From Pseudomonadota bacterium (GTDB lineage: Bacteria > Desulfobacterota > Desulfobulbia > Desulfobulbales > Desulfocapsaceae): a DNA stretch of 64,000 nucleotides. Positions 36,181 to 45,376 of this stretch are shown piece after piece. Each line of letters begins with the position of its first letter. The first letter of the stretch is position 1. Both the position numbers and the translations under genes were made by a program. The DNA lies in contig JAEYNP010000062.1 of assembly GCA_023412495.1 (NCBI GenBank), positions 29,846-93,845 of the forward strand, given 5' to 3'. The notes below the pieces were generated by a model. It was given only the letters and a program-made list of their open reading frames with translations, was not told where the DNA came from and ran no database searches.

Positions 36181-37592
36181 ACCACAGACCTTACCCATCG
36201 GACCCGATCCTGGTCATAGACGACGAAGAGGCCATCCTGCTCTCCGTGGACACCATCCTGCAGCTGGCGGGTATGAACAATGTACGCACCTGCAGCGACA
36301 GCAGACAGGTGATGGCCATCATCGAGCAGCGTCCGCCCAGCGTCATACTGCTGGACCTGAACATGCCGCATCTCAACGGCGAGGCGATACTCGATCAGAT
36401 CACCCAGCAGTACCCGAGCATACCCGTCATTATCATCACCGGGCGGATCGATGCCGAAACGGCCGTACTGTGTATGAAATCAGGCGCCTTTGACTATATC
36501 GTCAAACCTGTCGACGAAACCCGGCTGCTCGCTTCGGTTCGCAAGAGCCTGCAATATACCGAAATCCACCACGAGGACCCGGCCTTGCAACAGAAACTCG
36601 GTCGCAATCGCCTGGAATTCCCGGAGGCCTTTGCCGATATCATAACCGATTCTCCCAAGATGATGGGGCTCTTCGGCTACATCGAGTCCATTGCGAACAG
36701 CTCAGAACCGGTGCTCGTCCGCGGCGAAACCGGCACGGGCAAGGAACTCATCGCCAGGGCGGTCCACACCGTGAGCGGCAGGACAGGGAATTTTGTCGCC
36801 GTCAATGTTGCCGGCCTCGACGACAACGTCTTCTCCGACACCCTCTTCGGCCACGCCAAAGGGGCCTTCACCGGAGCCCATTCCGACCGGCCGGGCCTCA
36901 TCGAACGGGCCGCAGAGGGCACGCTCTTTCTGGATGAGATCGGCGACCTGTCCCCCGCTTCCCAGGTCAAGCTGCTGCGCCTGCTCCAGGAAAAGGAGTA
37001 CATGCCGCTCGGGCTCGACACCACCCGTATAAGCCGGACCCGCATCATCGCCTCCACCCACGTGGATCTCTGGGAACTGCAGCAGAAGGAACTTTTCCGC
37101 CAGGATCTGCACTATCGGCTGCGCACCCACCGGATTATTCTGCCTCCGCTCAGGGATCGCCGGGAGGATATCGCCCCCCTCCTCGACCATTTCGCCGGGT
37201 GCGCCGCCCAGGCCCTCAAAAAGGCCAAACCCAAGGTTCCGAAGGAGCTGCTCAATCTCATGGAATCCTACCATTTCCCTGGAAACATTCGCGAACTGCA
37301 GGCAATGGTCTTCGACGCCATCGCCCAGCATAAGCACGGCATCCTTCCACTCACCGTCTTTCGCAATCATATCGCGATGGTTCGCCAGAACGCCGGCAAG
37401 CCCCAGGGCATCAGCGGCGGTATTCCGTTCATCTTTGCCGATCCCCTGCCCACCATCAAACAGGCGACTCGAATGCTGGTCGAGGAAGCCATGCAGAGGG
37501 CCGGCGGCAATCAGTCCGCCGCAGCCGCCATGCTTGGAATCACCCAACAGGCGCTCAGCCATAGACTGAAAAAGATGGCAATAGATTCCTGA
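36177..37592 (+). CDS. NtrC-family sigma-54 response regulator
   Basis: 471 residues: receiver domain (about 10-125) with IDDEE, phospho-acceptor Asp in LLDLNMP and the Lys in YIVKPVD; AAA+ domain (about 145-375) with Walker A GETGTGKE, the sigma-54 contact loop GAFTGA and Walker [13 protein letters not shown]-terminal Fis-type helix-turn-helix [21 protein letters not shown]. The gene overlaps the kinase gene by 4 bases (ATGA), a cognate pair. A near-perfect sigma-54 promoter lies downstream before satP. Confidence 0.95.
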   Translation: MNHRPYPSDPILVIDDEEAILLSVDTILQLAGMNNVRTCSDSRQVMAIIEQRPPSVILLDLNMPHLNGEAILDQITQQYPSIPVIIITGRIDAETAVLCMKSGAFDYIVKPVDETRLLASVRKSLQYTEIHHEDPALQQKLGRNRLEFPEAFADIITDSPKMMGLFGYIESIANSSEPVLVRGETGTGKELIARAVHTVSGRTGNFVAVNVAGLDDNVFSDTLFGHAKGAFTGAHSDRPGLIERAAEGTLFLDEIGDLSPASQVKLLRLLQEKEYMPLGLDTTRISRTRIIASTHVDLWELQQKELFRQDLHYRLRTHRIILPPLRDRREDIAPLLDHFAGCAAQALKKAKPKVPKELLNLMESYHFPGNIRELQAMVFDAIAQHKHGILPLTVFRNHIAMVRQNAGKPQGISGGIPFIFADPLPTIKQATRMLVEEAMQRAGGNQSAAAAMLGITQQALSHRLKKMAIDS

Positions 37593-37609
37593 TTGCCACC
37601 CCCCCACAA

Positions 37610-37711
37610 TTTTTTTTGTACCCACAACAATAATTGTGGACTCGACATACCCTTGTGGCTTCAGGGCTCCGCCGTAGCCGCTGCCTCCAGCAAACAACTT
37701 TTTTTGTACCC
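37610..37711 (+). promoter_or_regulatory. Candidate enhancer sites for the sigma-54 regulator
   Basis: TTTTTTTTGTACCC (37610-37623) and TTTTTTTGTACCCC (37699-37711) are near-identical direct repeats about 155 and 70 bp before the sigma-54 promoter. The first adjoins a CCACAA...TTGTGG palindrome (37622-37639). Position and repetition fit binding sites for an NtrC-type activator; no experimental consensus is known for this one. Confidence 0.45.
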
Positions 37712-37776
37712 CTCCTCTCCGTTCAATTAGTATCTATGCCTTTGTTTTTACATCCCTTAAAGTCAATCACACCGAG

Positions 37777-37792
37777 TGGCACAACCTTTGCT
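37777..37792 (+). promoter_or_regulatory. Sigma-54 promoter of satP
   Basis: TGGCACAACCTTTGCT matches the -24/-12 consensus TGGCAC-N5-TTGCW at every position, with GG and GC 10 bases apart. It lies 72 bp before the satP start and directly follows the gene of a sigma-54 activator. Confidence 0.9.
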
Positions 37793-37863
37793 CAACAAGA
37801 AGAAGAAAAATACCTGATAGGTATATGGCGAAGTTCATCGACAACTCGTTAATGGAGGAAAAA

Positions 37864-38466
37864 ATGGCTGATCAAACACCGATGGGCAACCCGGCGGTAG
37901 TGGGACTGGCAGGGTTCGGTCTTACCACCTTGATACTTCAACTGCACAACCTCGGTCTCTGCGGCCTTGGACCGATCGTCGCCCTGGGCCTCGTCTTCGG
38001 CGGCATGGCCCAGCTCATTGCCGGCTATCAGGAATTCAAAGTCGGCAACAACTTCGGCTACAGCGCCTTTGTCTCCTACGGCGCCTTCTGGATCGCGCTC
38101 AGCGTCATCCTGCTCTTCAATAAATACGATATCTACAAATCAAGCGGCACCGACATCGGCTATTTCCTGATCGTCTGGACCCTGTACACCATCATCCTGT
38201 GGATCGGTGCCATGCGGATACACGGCGCCATGGCCTCCACCTTCACCCTGCTCGTCGCCGGCTTCATCCTCCTGGATCTGGCCCATTTCGGCTACCCGGC
38301 CATGACCAAGGTCGCCGCCTATGTTCTCATTCTCTGTGCCCTCAACGCCTGGTACATGATGGCCCACGTCATCTTCAAACAGGTCTTCGGCCGAGACGTG
38401 CTGCCGGTGGGGAAACCTTGGATCGAGCCAAAGCCCGTTGCCCAGGCGCAGGTGCAGAAGGCCTGA
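37864..38466 (+). CDS. satP: SatP/YaaH-family acetate-succinate transporter
   Basis: 200-residue inner-membrane protein with six hydrophobic helices of the GPR1/FUN34/YaaH family. The N-terminal NPAVVGLAGFG is the NPAPLGL-type signature, and FGGMAQLIAGYQEFKVGNNFGYSAFVSYGAFW (split over 50-85) is typical. Such channels take up acetate and sometimes succinate or propionate. GGAGG five bases before ATG 37864 sets the start. It has its own sigma-54 promoter and a terminator downstream. Confidence 0.93.
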   Translation: MADQTPMGNPAVVGLAGFGLTTLILQLHNLGLCGLGPIVALGLVFGGMAQLIAGYQEFKVGNNFGYSAFVSYGAFWIALSVILLFNKYDIYKSSGTDIGYFLIVWTLYTIILWIGAMRIHGAMASTFTLLVAGFILLDLAHFGYPAMTKVAAYVLILCALNAWYMMAHVIFKQVFGRDVLPVGKPWIEPKPVAQAQVQKA

Positions 38467-38555
38467 TCATGCTAAGCAAGATTTCCAAAGCCAGCAGTTA
38501 AGATCAGCACCCCGGGGTGGAGGCGAAACTACTCACCCAGTTCACCACTTTCCGT

Positions 38556-38684
38556 TCCTGTCCGGTCCGGCCACACCGGTCCGGACAGACCTTGCCTCAC
38601 CCGCCGGGCGGCAAGAATTTTCGATACTATTTCTTGCCGCAGAAAGGCTGCAACCTGAGTACACCCCGGGTTACAGCCTTTTTT
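38556..38684 (+). terminator. Three stacked hairpins ending in a terminator after satP
   Basis: TGTCCGGTCCGG/CCGGTCCGGACA (about 38556-38586), GCGGCAAGA/TCTTGCCGC (38608-38640) and AAAGGCTG-C-AACC/GGTT-A-CAGCC followed by TTTTTT (38643-38684). The last is a textbook rho-independent terminator; the two others may protect the mRNA end. Beyond it, the rest of the 438-bp gap is the leader of the next gene. Confidence 0.8.
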
Positions 38685-38904
38685 CTCCGTCACCCCCCTC
38701 GCCCATCATTCTCCACGGCCGCGTTAGAACCCGGAAGTATCCGTTATCAATTTCTAAAATGGTAACTATTTCTTGTTGCTCCTCTTGTACGATAAGATTA
38801 CTGTATCCTAGATTGACGATAGCGAATTGTAATTTTCATACAAGATCAAAAGCTTCGCGACTCTTTTACCCCCCGCCTCACGCGATCGCGAAAAGGAGCT
38901 AACC

Positions 38905-40791
38905 ATGCCTAACACCCAATACTGGGCTGATACATATCTGGATAAAAGAGCGACTCCTGAACAGGCTATAGCCCGAATTCGTTCAGGCCAGCGGGTCTTC
39001 ATCGGCTCGGGTTGCGGCGAGCCGCAGATCCTCATCCAGAAGCTTGTGGAGAAGTCGAACAATTTCAGCGGGCTCGAGATCGTCCGCCTGCTCGGCCGTG
39101 AGACCGTTTCCCTGACCGCCATTGCTGATAAAACCCGGGACACCAATCTCAATATCCGCTCCATTTATCTCGGCTCCACCAAACCGTTCTCTATCGCCAG
39201 ACAGAGACGTTTCATCACCCCGATGAACATGTCCGACGTCCCGAGCCTGTTCACCACCCGGAAACTCCCGCTCAACGTGGCCCTCATCCAGGTCTCGCCG
39301 GCTGACGATTTCGGCTGGATGAGTCTCGGCATCTCGGTCGATGTCACCATGGCCGCTGCCCGCTCGGCCGATTTCGTCATCGCCCAGGTCAACCCCCGCA
39401 TGCCCCGGGTCATGGGGCAGAGCTTCATCCATGTCAACGATGTCGACATCATTGTGGAGTACGAGGAGGACCTGCTGTCGGTTCCGCCTTCCAATGTGAC
39501 CTCGGAGGCGGCCATTCGAATCGGCAAACATATCGCGAATCTGATCGAGGACGGCTCCACCCTGCAGATCGGCCTTGATGCCGCCTCCCAAGCCACGGTT
39601 CAGGGCTTGTCCAACAAAAACGATCTGGGAGTCCATTCGCAGTTCCTTACCGATGATATCATGCATCTGTATTCCATCGGCACCATCAATAATAAAAAGA
39701 AAGGGATAAACGAGGGAAAAATGGTCGCCTCGATGGCCATCGGCAGCGCAAACCTCTATGAATTCTTGAACGATAATCCGGCCGTCGACTTCCACCCCTC
39801 GGATTATGTTAACGATCCCTTCATCATCGCTCAGCATAAGAAGATGGTTTCCATGAATGTCGCCAAGACCATGGACATTACCGGCCAGGTTTCCGCCGAG
39901 GCCTCTGCGGCGACAAGGTTTGCCGGCGTTTCGGGTATTCCGGATTTTGTCAGGGGCGCACGGCGCTCCCAGGGCGGAAAATCCATCATCATGATTTTTT
40001 CCACCTCCGAGACGGAAAATGGCCCTGTATCCAATATCGTCCCGTATCTCAACGATACCGTGACAGTCGTGCCCCGCGCCGACGTGCACTATGTCGTTTC
40101 CGAATACGGGGCGGTCAATCTGTTCGGCAAAAGCATCCAGGAGAGGGTCATCGCCATGATCAGCATCGCCCATCCGGATTTCCGTGAACAGCTTTTCGAG
40201 GCGGCCAAGGAACGCGGCTTCATCGGGGCCGAGCGGACCCTTGGCGAGGCGTCCAAAGCCGTCTATCCGGTGCAGTTGGAAGAGACCCTCTACATCGACG
40301 GCGAAAAAGTAACTATTCGCCCCTCCAAGCCGGTCGACGATCGCCGTATCCAGGAACATTACTACAGCCTGCCGAAGGAGGATGTCCTGTCGAGATTCTT
40401 CTGCCAGAAGACGATCTTTGCCAGAGCCGAGATGGAAAGTCGCAGCCACACTGATTATGTCAATGATCTGACACTCATGGCTGTTGTAGGGGAGTTTGGT
40501 TTCGGCCGGGTGATCGGCGTTGCCGAATGCATGAAGCTGCCGGATCAGAATATGGCCGAGGTGGCCTTTTCCATCAGCGAGGATTACAAGGGCAAGGGGA
40601 TAGGGTCGTTCTTCTTGAAAAAACTGGCGGCGGTCGCCAGGGTAAACGGCATCGCCGGGCTGATCGCCTACACCTTCCCCAGCAACAAGGCAATGATCAA
40701 CCTTTTCAAAACCCTGCCTTACAAGGTGCGGACCCAGTATGAGGACGGCGATCTCATCCTCTCCTGCCGTTTCAACGAGCTGGCCGAATGA
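38905..40791 (+). CDS. Acetyl-CoA hydrolase/CoA-transferase fused to a GNAT acetyltransferase domain
   Basis: 628 residues. The first ~430 form a class I (4-hydroxybutyrate/acetate CoA-transferase-like) enzyme: IRSGQRVFIGSGCGEPQ near the N terminus, LQIGLDAASQATVQGL, and VVSEYGAVNLFGKSIQERV with the catalytic Glu in SEYG. A linker leads to a C-terminal GNAT fold (about 470-625) with VIGVAECMKLP, FSISEDYKGKGIGSFFLKKLA, where the acetyl-CoA-binding loop Y-K-G-K-G-I-G is intact. It could shuttle CoA between acids and also acylate proteins. AAGGAG precedes the ATG. Confidence 0.9.
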   Translation: MPNTQYWADTYLDKRATPEQAIARIRSGQRVFIGSGCGEPQILIQKLVEKSNNFSGLEIVRLLGRETVSLTAIADKTRDTNLNIRSIYLGSTKPFSIARQRRFITPMNMSDVPSLFTTRKLPLNVALIQVSPADDFGWMSLGISVDVTMAAARSADFVIAQVNPRMPRVMGQSFIHVNDVDIIVEYEEDLLSVPPSNVTSEAAIRIGKHIANLIEDGSTLQIGLDAASQATVQGLSNKNDLGVHSQFLTDDIMHLYSIGTINNKKKGINEGKMVASMAIGSANLYEFLNDNPAVDFHPSDYVNDPFIIAQHKKMVSMNVAKTMDITGQVSAEASAATRFAGVSGIPDFVRGARRSQGGKSIIMIFSTSETENGPVSNIVPYLNDTVTVVPRADVHYVVSEYGAVNLFGKSIQERVIAMISIAHPDFREQLFEAAKERGFIGAERTLGEASKAVYPVQLEETLYIDGEKVTIRPSKPVDDRRIQEHYYSLPKEDVLSRFFCQKTIFARAEMESRSHTDYVNDLTLMAVVGEFGFGRVIGVAECMKLPDQNMAEVAFSISEDYKGKGIGSFFLKKLAAVARVNGIAGLIAYTFPSNKAMINLFKTLPYKVRTQYEDGDLILSCRFNELAE

Positions 40792-40877
40792 CCGGAAACC
40801 TGCGCCGCTACAACCCGCTCACTCTGACGCTTCAGGGTGAGCCGCCGTCTTTACGCTTCGGTTCCTCGCATTTTCAA

Positions 40878-40945
40878 GGTACTCTTGCGGGCTGATGCCC
40901 GCACCCCAAGGCTTGTACTCCCCACAGTGGGGACAAGTACCTTCC
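40878..40945. repeat. Hairpin element with AAGGTACT/AAGTACCTT ends
   Basis: Outer ends AAGGTACT and AAGTACCTT enclose GCGGGC-TGAT-GCCCGC and CCCCAC-A-GTGGGG stems. It belongs to the family seen at 4838-4956 by its ends. Together with repeat A copy 1 it occupies the gap (40792-41151) between convergent genes. Confidence 0.65.
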
Positions 40946-40992
40946 ACGAAATAATTTTCTGTATAAAAAATTCTAAAATTACTTCTAATTTT

Positions 40993-41147
40993 GATAAAGC
41001 CGTAAAAAATGCTCCAACCCGTGGAGATGGACTCTGGAAAAAGTTCGATACGTAGTGTCTGAAACGGTGCTTTGGTAGTAGATCTGGCACAGCGAAGCGC
41101 CGTTTCAGACCTACAACGAAGTAGATCGAACTTTTTACGAGTCCATC
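40993..41147. repeat. MITE-like palindromic repeat A, copy 1
   Basis: 155 bp with conserved GATAAAGCCGTAAAAA start, GATGGACTC...GAGTCCATC arms, AAAAAGTTCGAT/ATCGAACTTTTT and an inner GTCTGAAACGG...CCGTTTCAGAC palindrome. Copies 2 and 3 lie at 57963-58123 and 62435-62589. It ends 4 bp before the stop codon of the minus-strand membrane protein gene. Confidence 0.88.
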
Positions 41148-41151
41148 AATT

Positions 41152-41805
41152 TTAAAAATTCAGGATGACCTCGGTCACTGCGCTTACCACCGGGGAGAAG
41201 AGGGAACTGACTCCCGTCCAGTCATTGAGCCGTATCAAGAGGAAGGTGCCGACAATGAGAACGGGGCCCAACTGGCGCAGGTGTTTTTTCAGGGCTTGGG
41301 TAAAGCCGCTTTCCGGCAGCAATGCGTAAACGAAGGCGGAGCCCGGTAAAGGGGGAACAATCAAAAGGCTGTATACGGCCATGGTGACATTAACCACCAC
41401 GATGGTGGCAAAAACCTGGTCGACGACGCCGTACCGGCCGAGAATCCAATTGATGCTGCCGGCGATATTTGCCATGAGCAGATTGGCGACAGGGCCAGAC
41501 AGCCGACTCAAAATGAGATAGAGCCGGGGATTCTTGAATTTCGTCGCATCGATATCGACTTGCTTGGCCCAACCAAAACCAGCGACAAAAAAATTCAGAG
41601 TCCCCAAGGGACTCATATGCAAGAAGACATTGAAGTGCAAGCGATCCTTGGGATTTCGCCGCGAATCTCCCAACAGGGTTGCGACAAACGCCTGTCCCTC
41701 CGCGCTGACCAGGATCGCGATCAGCATCGCGACACAGAAAATTACAAGATCCTCGACCACCGGCTGCGCATAATTGGTGAGATATGGCAAATGGAAATCG
41801 GTCAT
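41152..41805 (-). CDS. Site-2-protease-like membrane protein lacking the protease residues
   Basis: 217 residues, about five hydrophobic segments. The body aligns with the bacterial M50 subfamily by HMSPLGTLNFFVAGFGWAKQVDI, FKNPRLYLILSRLSGPVANLLMA. In active members this is preceded by HELAHA; here the matching stretch reads SAEGQA, so both zinc His and the catalytic Glu are gone. The second zinc motif PPLDG is PPLPG here. It is therefore a pseudoprotease-type protein. It is separated from the upstream acs gene by a terminator. Function unknown. Confidence 0.78.
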   Translation of the reverse strand: MTDFHLPYLTNYAQPVVEDLVIFCVAMLIAILVSAEGQAFVATLLGDSRRNPKDRLHFNVFLHMSPLGTLNFFVAGFGWAKQVDIDATKFKNPRLYLILSRLSGPVANLLMANIAGSINWILGRYGVVDQVFATIVVVNVTMAVYSLLIVPPLPGSAFVYALLPESGFTQALKKHLRQLGPVLIVGTFLLIRLNDWTGVSSLFSPVVSAVTEVILNF

Positions 41806-41867
41806 CCTTCCTCCTCATCTGGATGGCTAAGCCCTGCCAGTGTATCTTCTGCAGCAATCGATATGAA

Positions 41868-41905
41868 GAAAAAAAGTGGTGAGACCAGAGGCCCACCACT
41901 TTTTC
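41868..41905 (-). terminator. Terminator of acs
   Basis: On the minus strand AAAAGTGGTG pairs with CACCACTTTT over a 12-base loop and is followed by TTTTTTTCTTC. The symmetric A/T runs could make it work in both directions. It separates acs from the membrane protein gene. Confidence 0.88.
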
Positions 41906-41938
41906 TACAGCTTCCTTCAGTTACGTCGACTCAAATGA

Positions 41939-43969
41939 TCAACCGACCATCTTCTTGATCTGCTCGACGACTTCCGGATTGGCAAGGGTCATGACGTTGC
42001 CGACATCGCCCTTGTTGGAGATGGCTCCGAGAACCCGGCGCATGATCTTGCCCGAGCGGGTCTTCGGCATGTCGGGTACGATCCAGACATTCTTGCACTT
42101 GGCGATCTTGCCGATCTGAAAGGTGATGGCATCGGCCACCTTCTTCTGGATCTCGGGAGACGCTTCGTAACCCGGCTTGAGCGAGACATACAGCTCGGGC
42201 TCTTTGCCCTTGATCTCGTGACTGACCGGGACGACAGCCGCCTCGGCGACTTCCTCCACGGTCAGCGCCGCTGACTCGATCTCCTTGGTGCCGAGACGAT
42301 GGCCGGAGACGTTGATGACGTCGTCGATTCGGCCCAATACCCTGACATAGCCGTCGGCGGCCATGACAGCGGCGTCGCCGGTCATATACGGCCAATCCCT
42401 CCAGTCCTTGCTGTTCGGGTTCTTATTGTACATGCCGAAATAGGTATCGACGAACCTCTGCCTGTTGCCCCAGATAGTCTGGAAGCAGCCCGGCCACGGA
42501 TTCTGGATGCAGATGTTGCCGGCTTTGCCTGCTCCCGGCGGAATGACGTTGCCGTTCTCATCGAAGATGATGGGATGGATACCGGGTACGCCCGGTCCCG
42601 CGCTGCCGGGTTTCATGGGCTGGATGCCCGGCACCGTGGAGCAGAGGAAACCGCCGGTCTCGGTCTGCCAGTAGGTGTCGACGATGACCGCCTTGCCCTT
42701 ACCGACCTCCTTCTCATACCATTTCCAGACCTCCGGCTCGATGGGCTCACCGACAGTGGTCATGTGCTTGAACTGGAAATTATACTTCTTCGGCTCGTCC
42801 GGCCCGACCTTGCGTAGCGCCCGGATGGCGGTCGGCGCGGTATGGAAGATATTGACGCCAAGGTCCTGGGAGATCCGCCAGGACCGTCCGGCGTCTGGAT
42901 AGGTCGGCACACCCTCATAAATGACCGTCGAGGCGCACAGGGCGAGCGGTCCGTAGACGATGAAGCTGTGGCCGGTGATCCAGCCGATGTCCGCCATACA
43001 CCAGTATACATCCTCGGGATGGATATCCTGAATGTACTTGGACATGGCAGTGACATAGGCGAGATAGCCGCCGGTGCCGTGCTGGGCGCCCTTGGGTTTG
43101 CCGGTAGTGCCGCTGGTGTACATCAAGAAGAGCGGCTCCTCGGCTAGCATCTGCTCGGGCTCGATCCGTGCCCCGTAGTATTTCTTGACTTCCTGATTGA
43201 CGATTACGTCGCGGCCATCGACAATGGGTGTCGAGGACGACATCTTGCCGGGATACCGTTGCCACACCAGCATCATATCGACCTTTTGGCCGTCTTTTTC
43301 CGCCAGCACGCAGGCCTCGTCGTCCACGGATTTATGATCGAGGAGCTTGCCGCCGCGGTAATAGGCATCCATGGTGATCAGCACCCGGCTGTTGGAGTCG
43401 ACTATGCGGTCGGCACAGGCGCTGGCGGAGAAGCCACCGAAAACTACAGAATGGATGACGCCGAGGCGGGCGCAGGCGAGCATGCTGATCGGCAGCTCGG
43501 CCGACATCGGCATATGGATCGTGGCCCTGTCGCCCCGTTTCAGGCCGGCCTTGTCACGTAAGAGTGCGGCAAATTCATTGACCCTTACATAGAGCTCCTG
43601 ATAGGTGATATGATCCACCCTCTCCTCTTCGAGTTCGGGGACGAAATGGATGGCGGTCTTGTTCCTGTTTGTGGCAAGGTGCCTGTCGATGCAGTTGTAA
43701 CTGGCGTTGATCTTGCCGCCCTTGAACCATTTAAAGCAGGGAGCGTCACTGGTATCGAGCACTTCGTCCCAATATTTATACCAGGTGAGCATTTCAGCGA
43801 ACTCAGTATAATAATTGGGGAAATTCTCTAGCTTGAAACGTTCGAAAACAGCCGGGTCTGTAAGATTGGCCTGACCGATAAAACTTGGCGGCGGATAATA
43901 GTAGTTCTCTTCCTGCCAATGAACCGCAATTTCAGCTTCCGAAGTTTCGACGATATTTTTCTCACTCAT
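41939..43969 (-). CDS. acs: Acetyl-CoA synthetase
   Basis: AMP-forming acetate-CoA ligase, 676 residues. ACS N-terminal domain (FERFKLENFPNYYTEFAEMLTWYKYWDEVLD, split over 43-73), nucleotide motif MYTSGTTGKPKG, acetate-pocket region VDTYWQTETGG, hinge ...YVRVLGRIDDVINVSGHRLGT and C-terminal PKTRSGKIMRR with the catalytic and acylation-sensitive Lys. Unlike prpE it has the Acs-type W residue region DTYWQTETGGFL. Start ATG 43969 has AAGGAG 8 bases upstream; a GTG 9 bases earlier is too close to it. It lies 96 bp after the MFS transporter gene and probably shares its transcript. Confidence 0.95.
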   Translation of the reverse strand: MSEKNIVETSEAEIAVHWQEENYYYPPPSFIGQANLTDPAVFERFKLENFPNYYTEFAEMLTWYKYWDEVLDTSDAPCFKWFKGGKINASYNCIDRHLATNRNKTAIHFVPELEEERVDHITYQELYVRVNEFAALLRDKAGLKRGDRATIHMPMSAELPISMLACARLGVIHSVVFGGFSASACADRIVDSNSRVLITMDAYYRGGKLLDHKSVDDEACVLAEKDGQKVDMMLVWQRYPGKMSSSTPIVDGRDVIVNQEVKKYYGARIEPEQMLAEEPLFLMYTSGTTGKPKGAQHGTGGYLAYVTAMSKYIQDIHPEDVYWCMADIGWITGHSFIVYGPLALCASTVIYEGVPTYPDAGRSWRISQDLGVNIFHTAPTAIRALRKVGPDEPKKYNFQFKHMTTVGEPIEPEVWKWYEKEVGKGKAVIVDTYWQTETGGFLCSTVPGIQPMKPGSAGPGVPGIHPIIFDENGNVIPPGAGKAGNICIQNPWPGCFQTIWGNRQRFVDTYFGMYNKNPNSKDWRDWPYMTGDAAVMAADGYVRVLGRIDDVINVSGHRLGTKEIESAALTVEEVAEAAVVPVSHEIKGKEPELYVSLKPGYEASPEIQKKVADAITFQIGKIAKCKNVWIVPDMPKTRSGKIMRRVLGAISNKGDVGNVMTLANPEVVEQIKKMVG

Positions 43970-44065
43970 GAAAATCACTCCTTGTCCATTGATTTATATA
44001 AAATTAGGAGAAAGCTCAGCCCCCTGCGGCAAGGCCTTCTCCACCTGATTTGAGGTTACGAGAAC

Positions 44066-45376
44066 TTACGCGACCGCCTTTGTGCCATGAATCTCTTCAG
44101 AGTGCATCGGGCGCTTGGTCAGTTTGGCCAGAATGACACCAGCCACCAGCAGAGCGCCTGAGATATAGAAGGCATATGCCAGACTCCCGGTGATATCTTC
44201 AATGGTTCCACCAAGTCTTGCCATGAAGAAGCCAAGCCCCCAGCCAATGAAAACCAACCCGTAGTTCATACCCAGATTTTTGGGACCATAAAAATCAGCG
44301 GTGAAAGAAGGCATCAGAGAAAGACCGCCGCCGTATTGCCAATACGCGATACCAACCGCCAGGAAGAGCAGGAATACGCTATTGGTCGAGATTATGTAAG
44401 GCAGGGAGAACAGGCACAAGGCGGAGACGGCGCAGTTCAGACAGTAGGCATTGAGACGCCCGATCTTATCGGAGTAGAAACCAGTGCCTACACGACCCAT
44501 GGCATTGACCAGTCCGCCGAAGGAAACGATGATCCACGCATTCGCGGCAAAAAACGGCATATCCTTTGCGGCTTTTGCCAGCAGGCCGTTGGCGTTGGCA
44601 ATAATCAGCAGACCCGACTGGGTAGTGAGAATGAACATGATGACCAGGGCATAGAACTGCCAGGTCTTGAGCACCTCGCCCGGCTCCCAGTTGGTTATCG
44701 TTGAATTGGCAGTCGCGACGTTAGCACCCGCCAGCACAGGCGGCTTGTAGCCTTCCGGTGGAGTTTTCAGCAATTGGCCTGCGATAACAACGATAATGGC
44801 GAAGAAGGTTCCAAGTCCAATAAAGCTGCCGGAAATTCCAAACTTGTCAATGAGATATTGGCCGAGCCCGCCGATATACAAAGCGGCGCCGCCATATCCA
44901 CCAACAACGATACCGGCAATCAGACCCCGCTTGTGCGGGCCGAACCACTTAAGAGCAGCCGGAGTAGGTGCTGCGTACCCTATGCCCATGCCGATACCAC
45001 CCAGGATACCAAATCCGATGATAACCCCGATGTAGCTTTTCATCACCCCTGCGAGAATACAGCCTGCGGCAAGGGTCAAGCCACCGAGAGTCGCCCCGAA
45101 CCTGGGGCTGATTTTATCCTGGATTCGTCCGCCGGGAATCATCAGCAGAGCAAAGATTATGACACAAAGAGAAAACGGAGTTGATGCCTGTGCGTTGTTC
45201 AGGTAAACCCACCCCTCATTGACACCGGTCATGACCTGACCGGCCTTATCCACATTCACCAGGGCAGATTTCCAGATACTCCAAGCATATAAAATACCAA
45301 GACAGAGGTTTATTGCCATACCGGCAAAAACCGTAACCCAAGCTTGTGCCGGAACTGATTGGTTCTGTTGAGACAT
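44066..45376 (-). CDS. MFS transporter, OFA (oxalate/formate antiporter) family
   Basis: 436-residue carrier with 12 hydrophobic segments. N-terminal WVTVFAGMAINLCLGILYAWSIWK, the loop GGRIQDKISPRFGA, GIGMGIGYAAPTPAALKWFGPHKRGLIAG (split over 128-157), typical of OFA-family proteins. Members carry oxalate, formate, lactate, pyruvate or other small acids; being directly upstream of acs suggests acetate or a similar monocarboxylate. AAGGAG precedes ATG 45376. Confidence 0.88.
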   Translation of the reverse strand: MSQQNQSVPAQAWVTVFAGMAINLCLGILYAWSIWKSALVNVDKAGQVMTGVNEGWVYLNNAQASTPFSLCVIIFALLMIPGGRIQDKISPRFGATLGGLTLAAGCILAGVMKSYIGVIIGFGILGGIGMGIGYAAPTPAALKWFGPHKRGLIAGIVVGGYGGAALYIGGLGQYLIDKFGISGSFIGLGTFFAIIVVIAGQLLKTPPEGYKPPVLAGANVATANSTITNWEPGEVLKTWQFYALVIMFILTTQSGLLIIANANGLLAKAAKDMPFFAANAWIIVSFGGLVNAMGRVGTGFYSDKIGRLNAYCLNCAVSALCLFSLPYIISTNSVFLLFLAVGIAYWQYGGGLSLMPSFTADFYGPKNLGMNYGLVFIGWGLGFFMARLGGTIEDITGSLAYAFYISGALLVAGVILAKLTKRPMHSEEIHGTKAVA

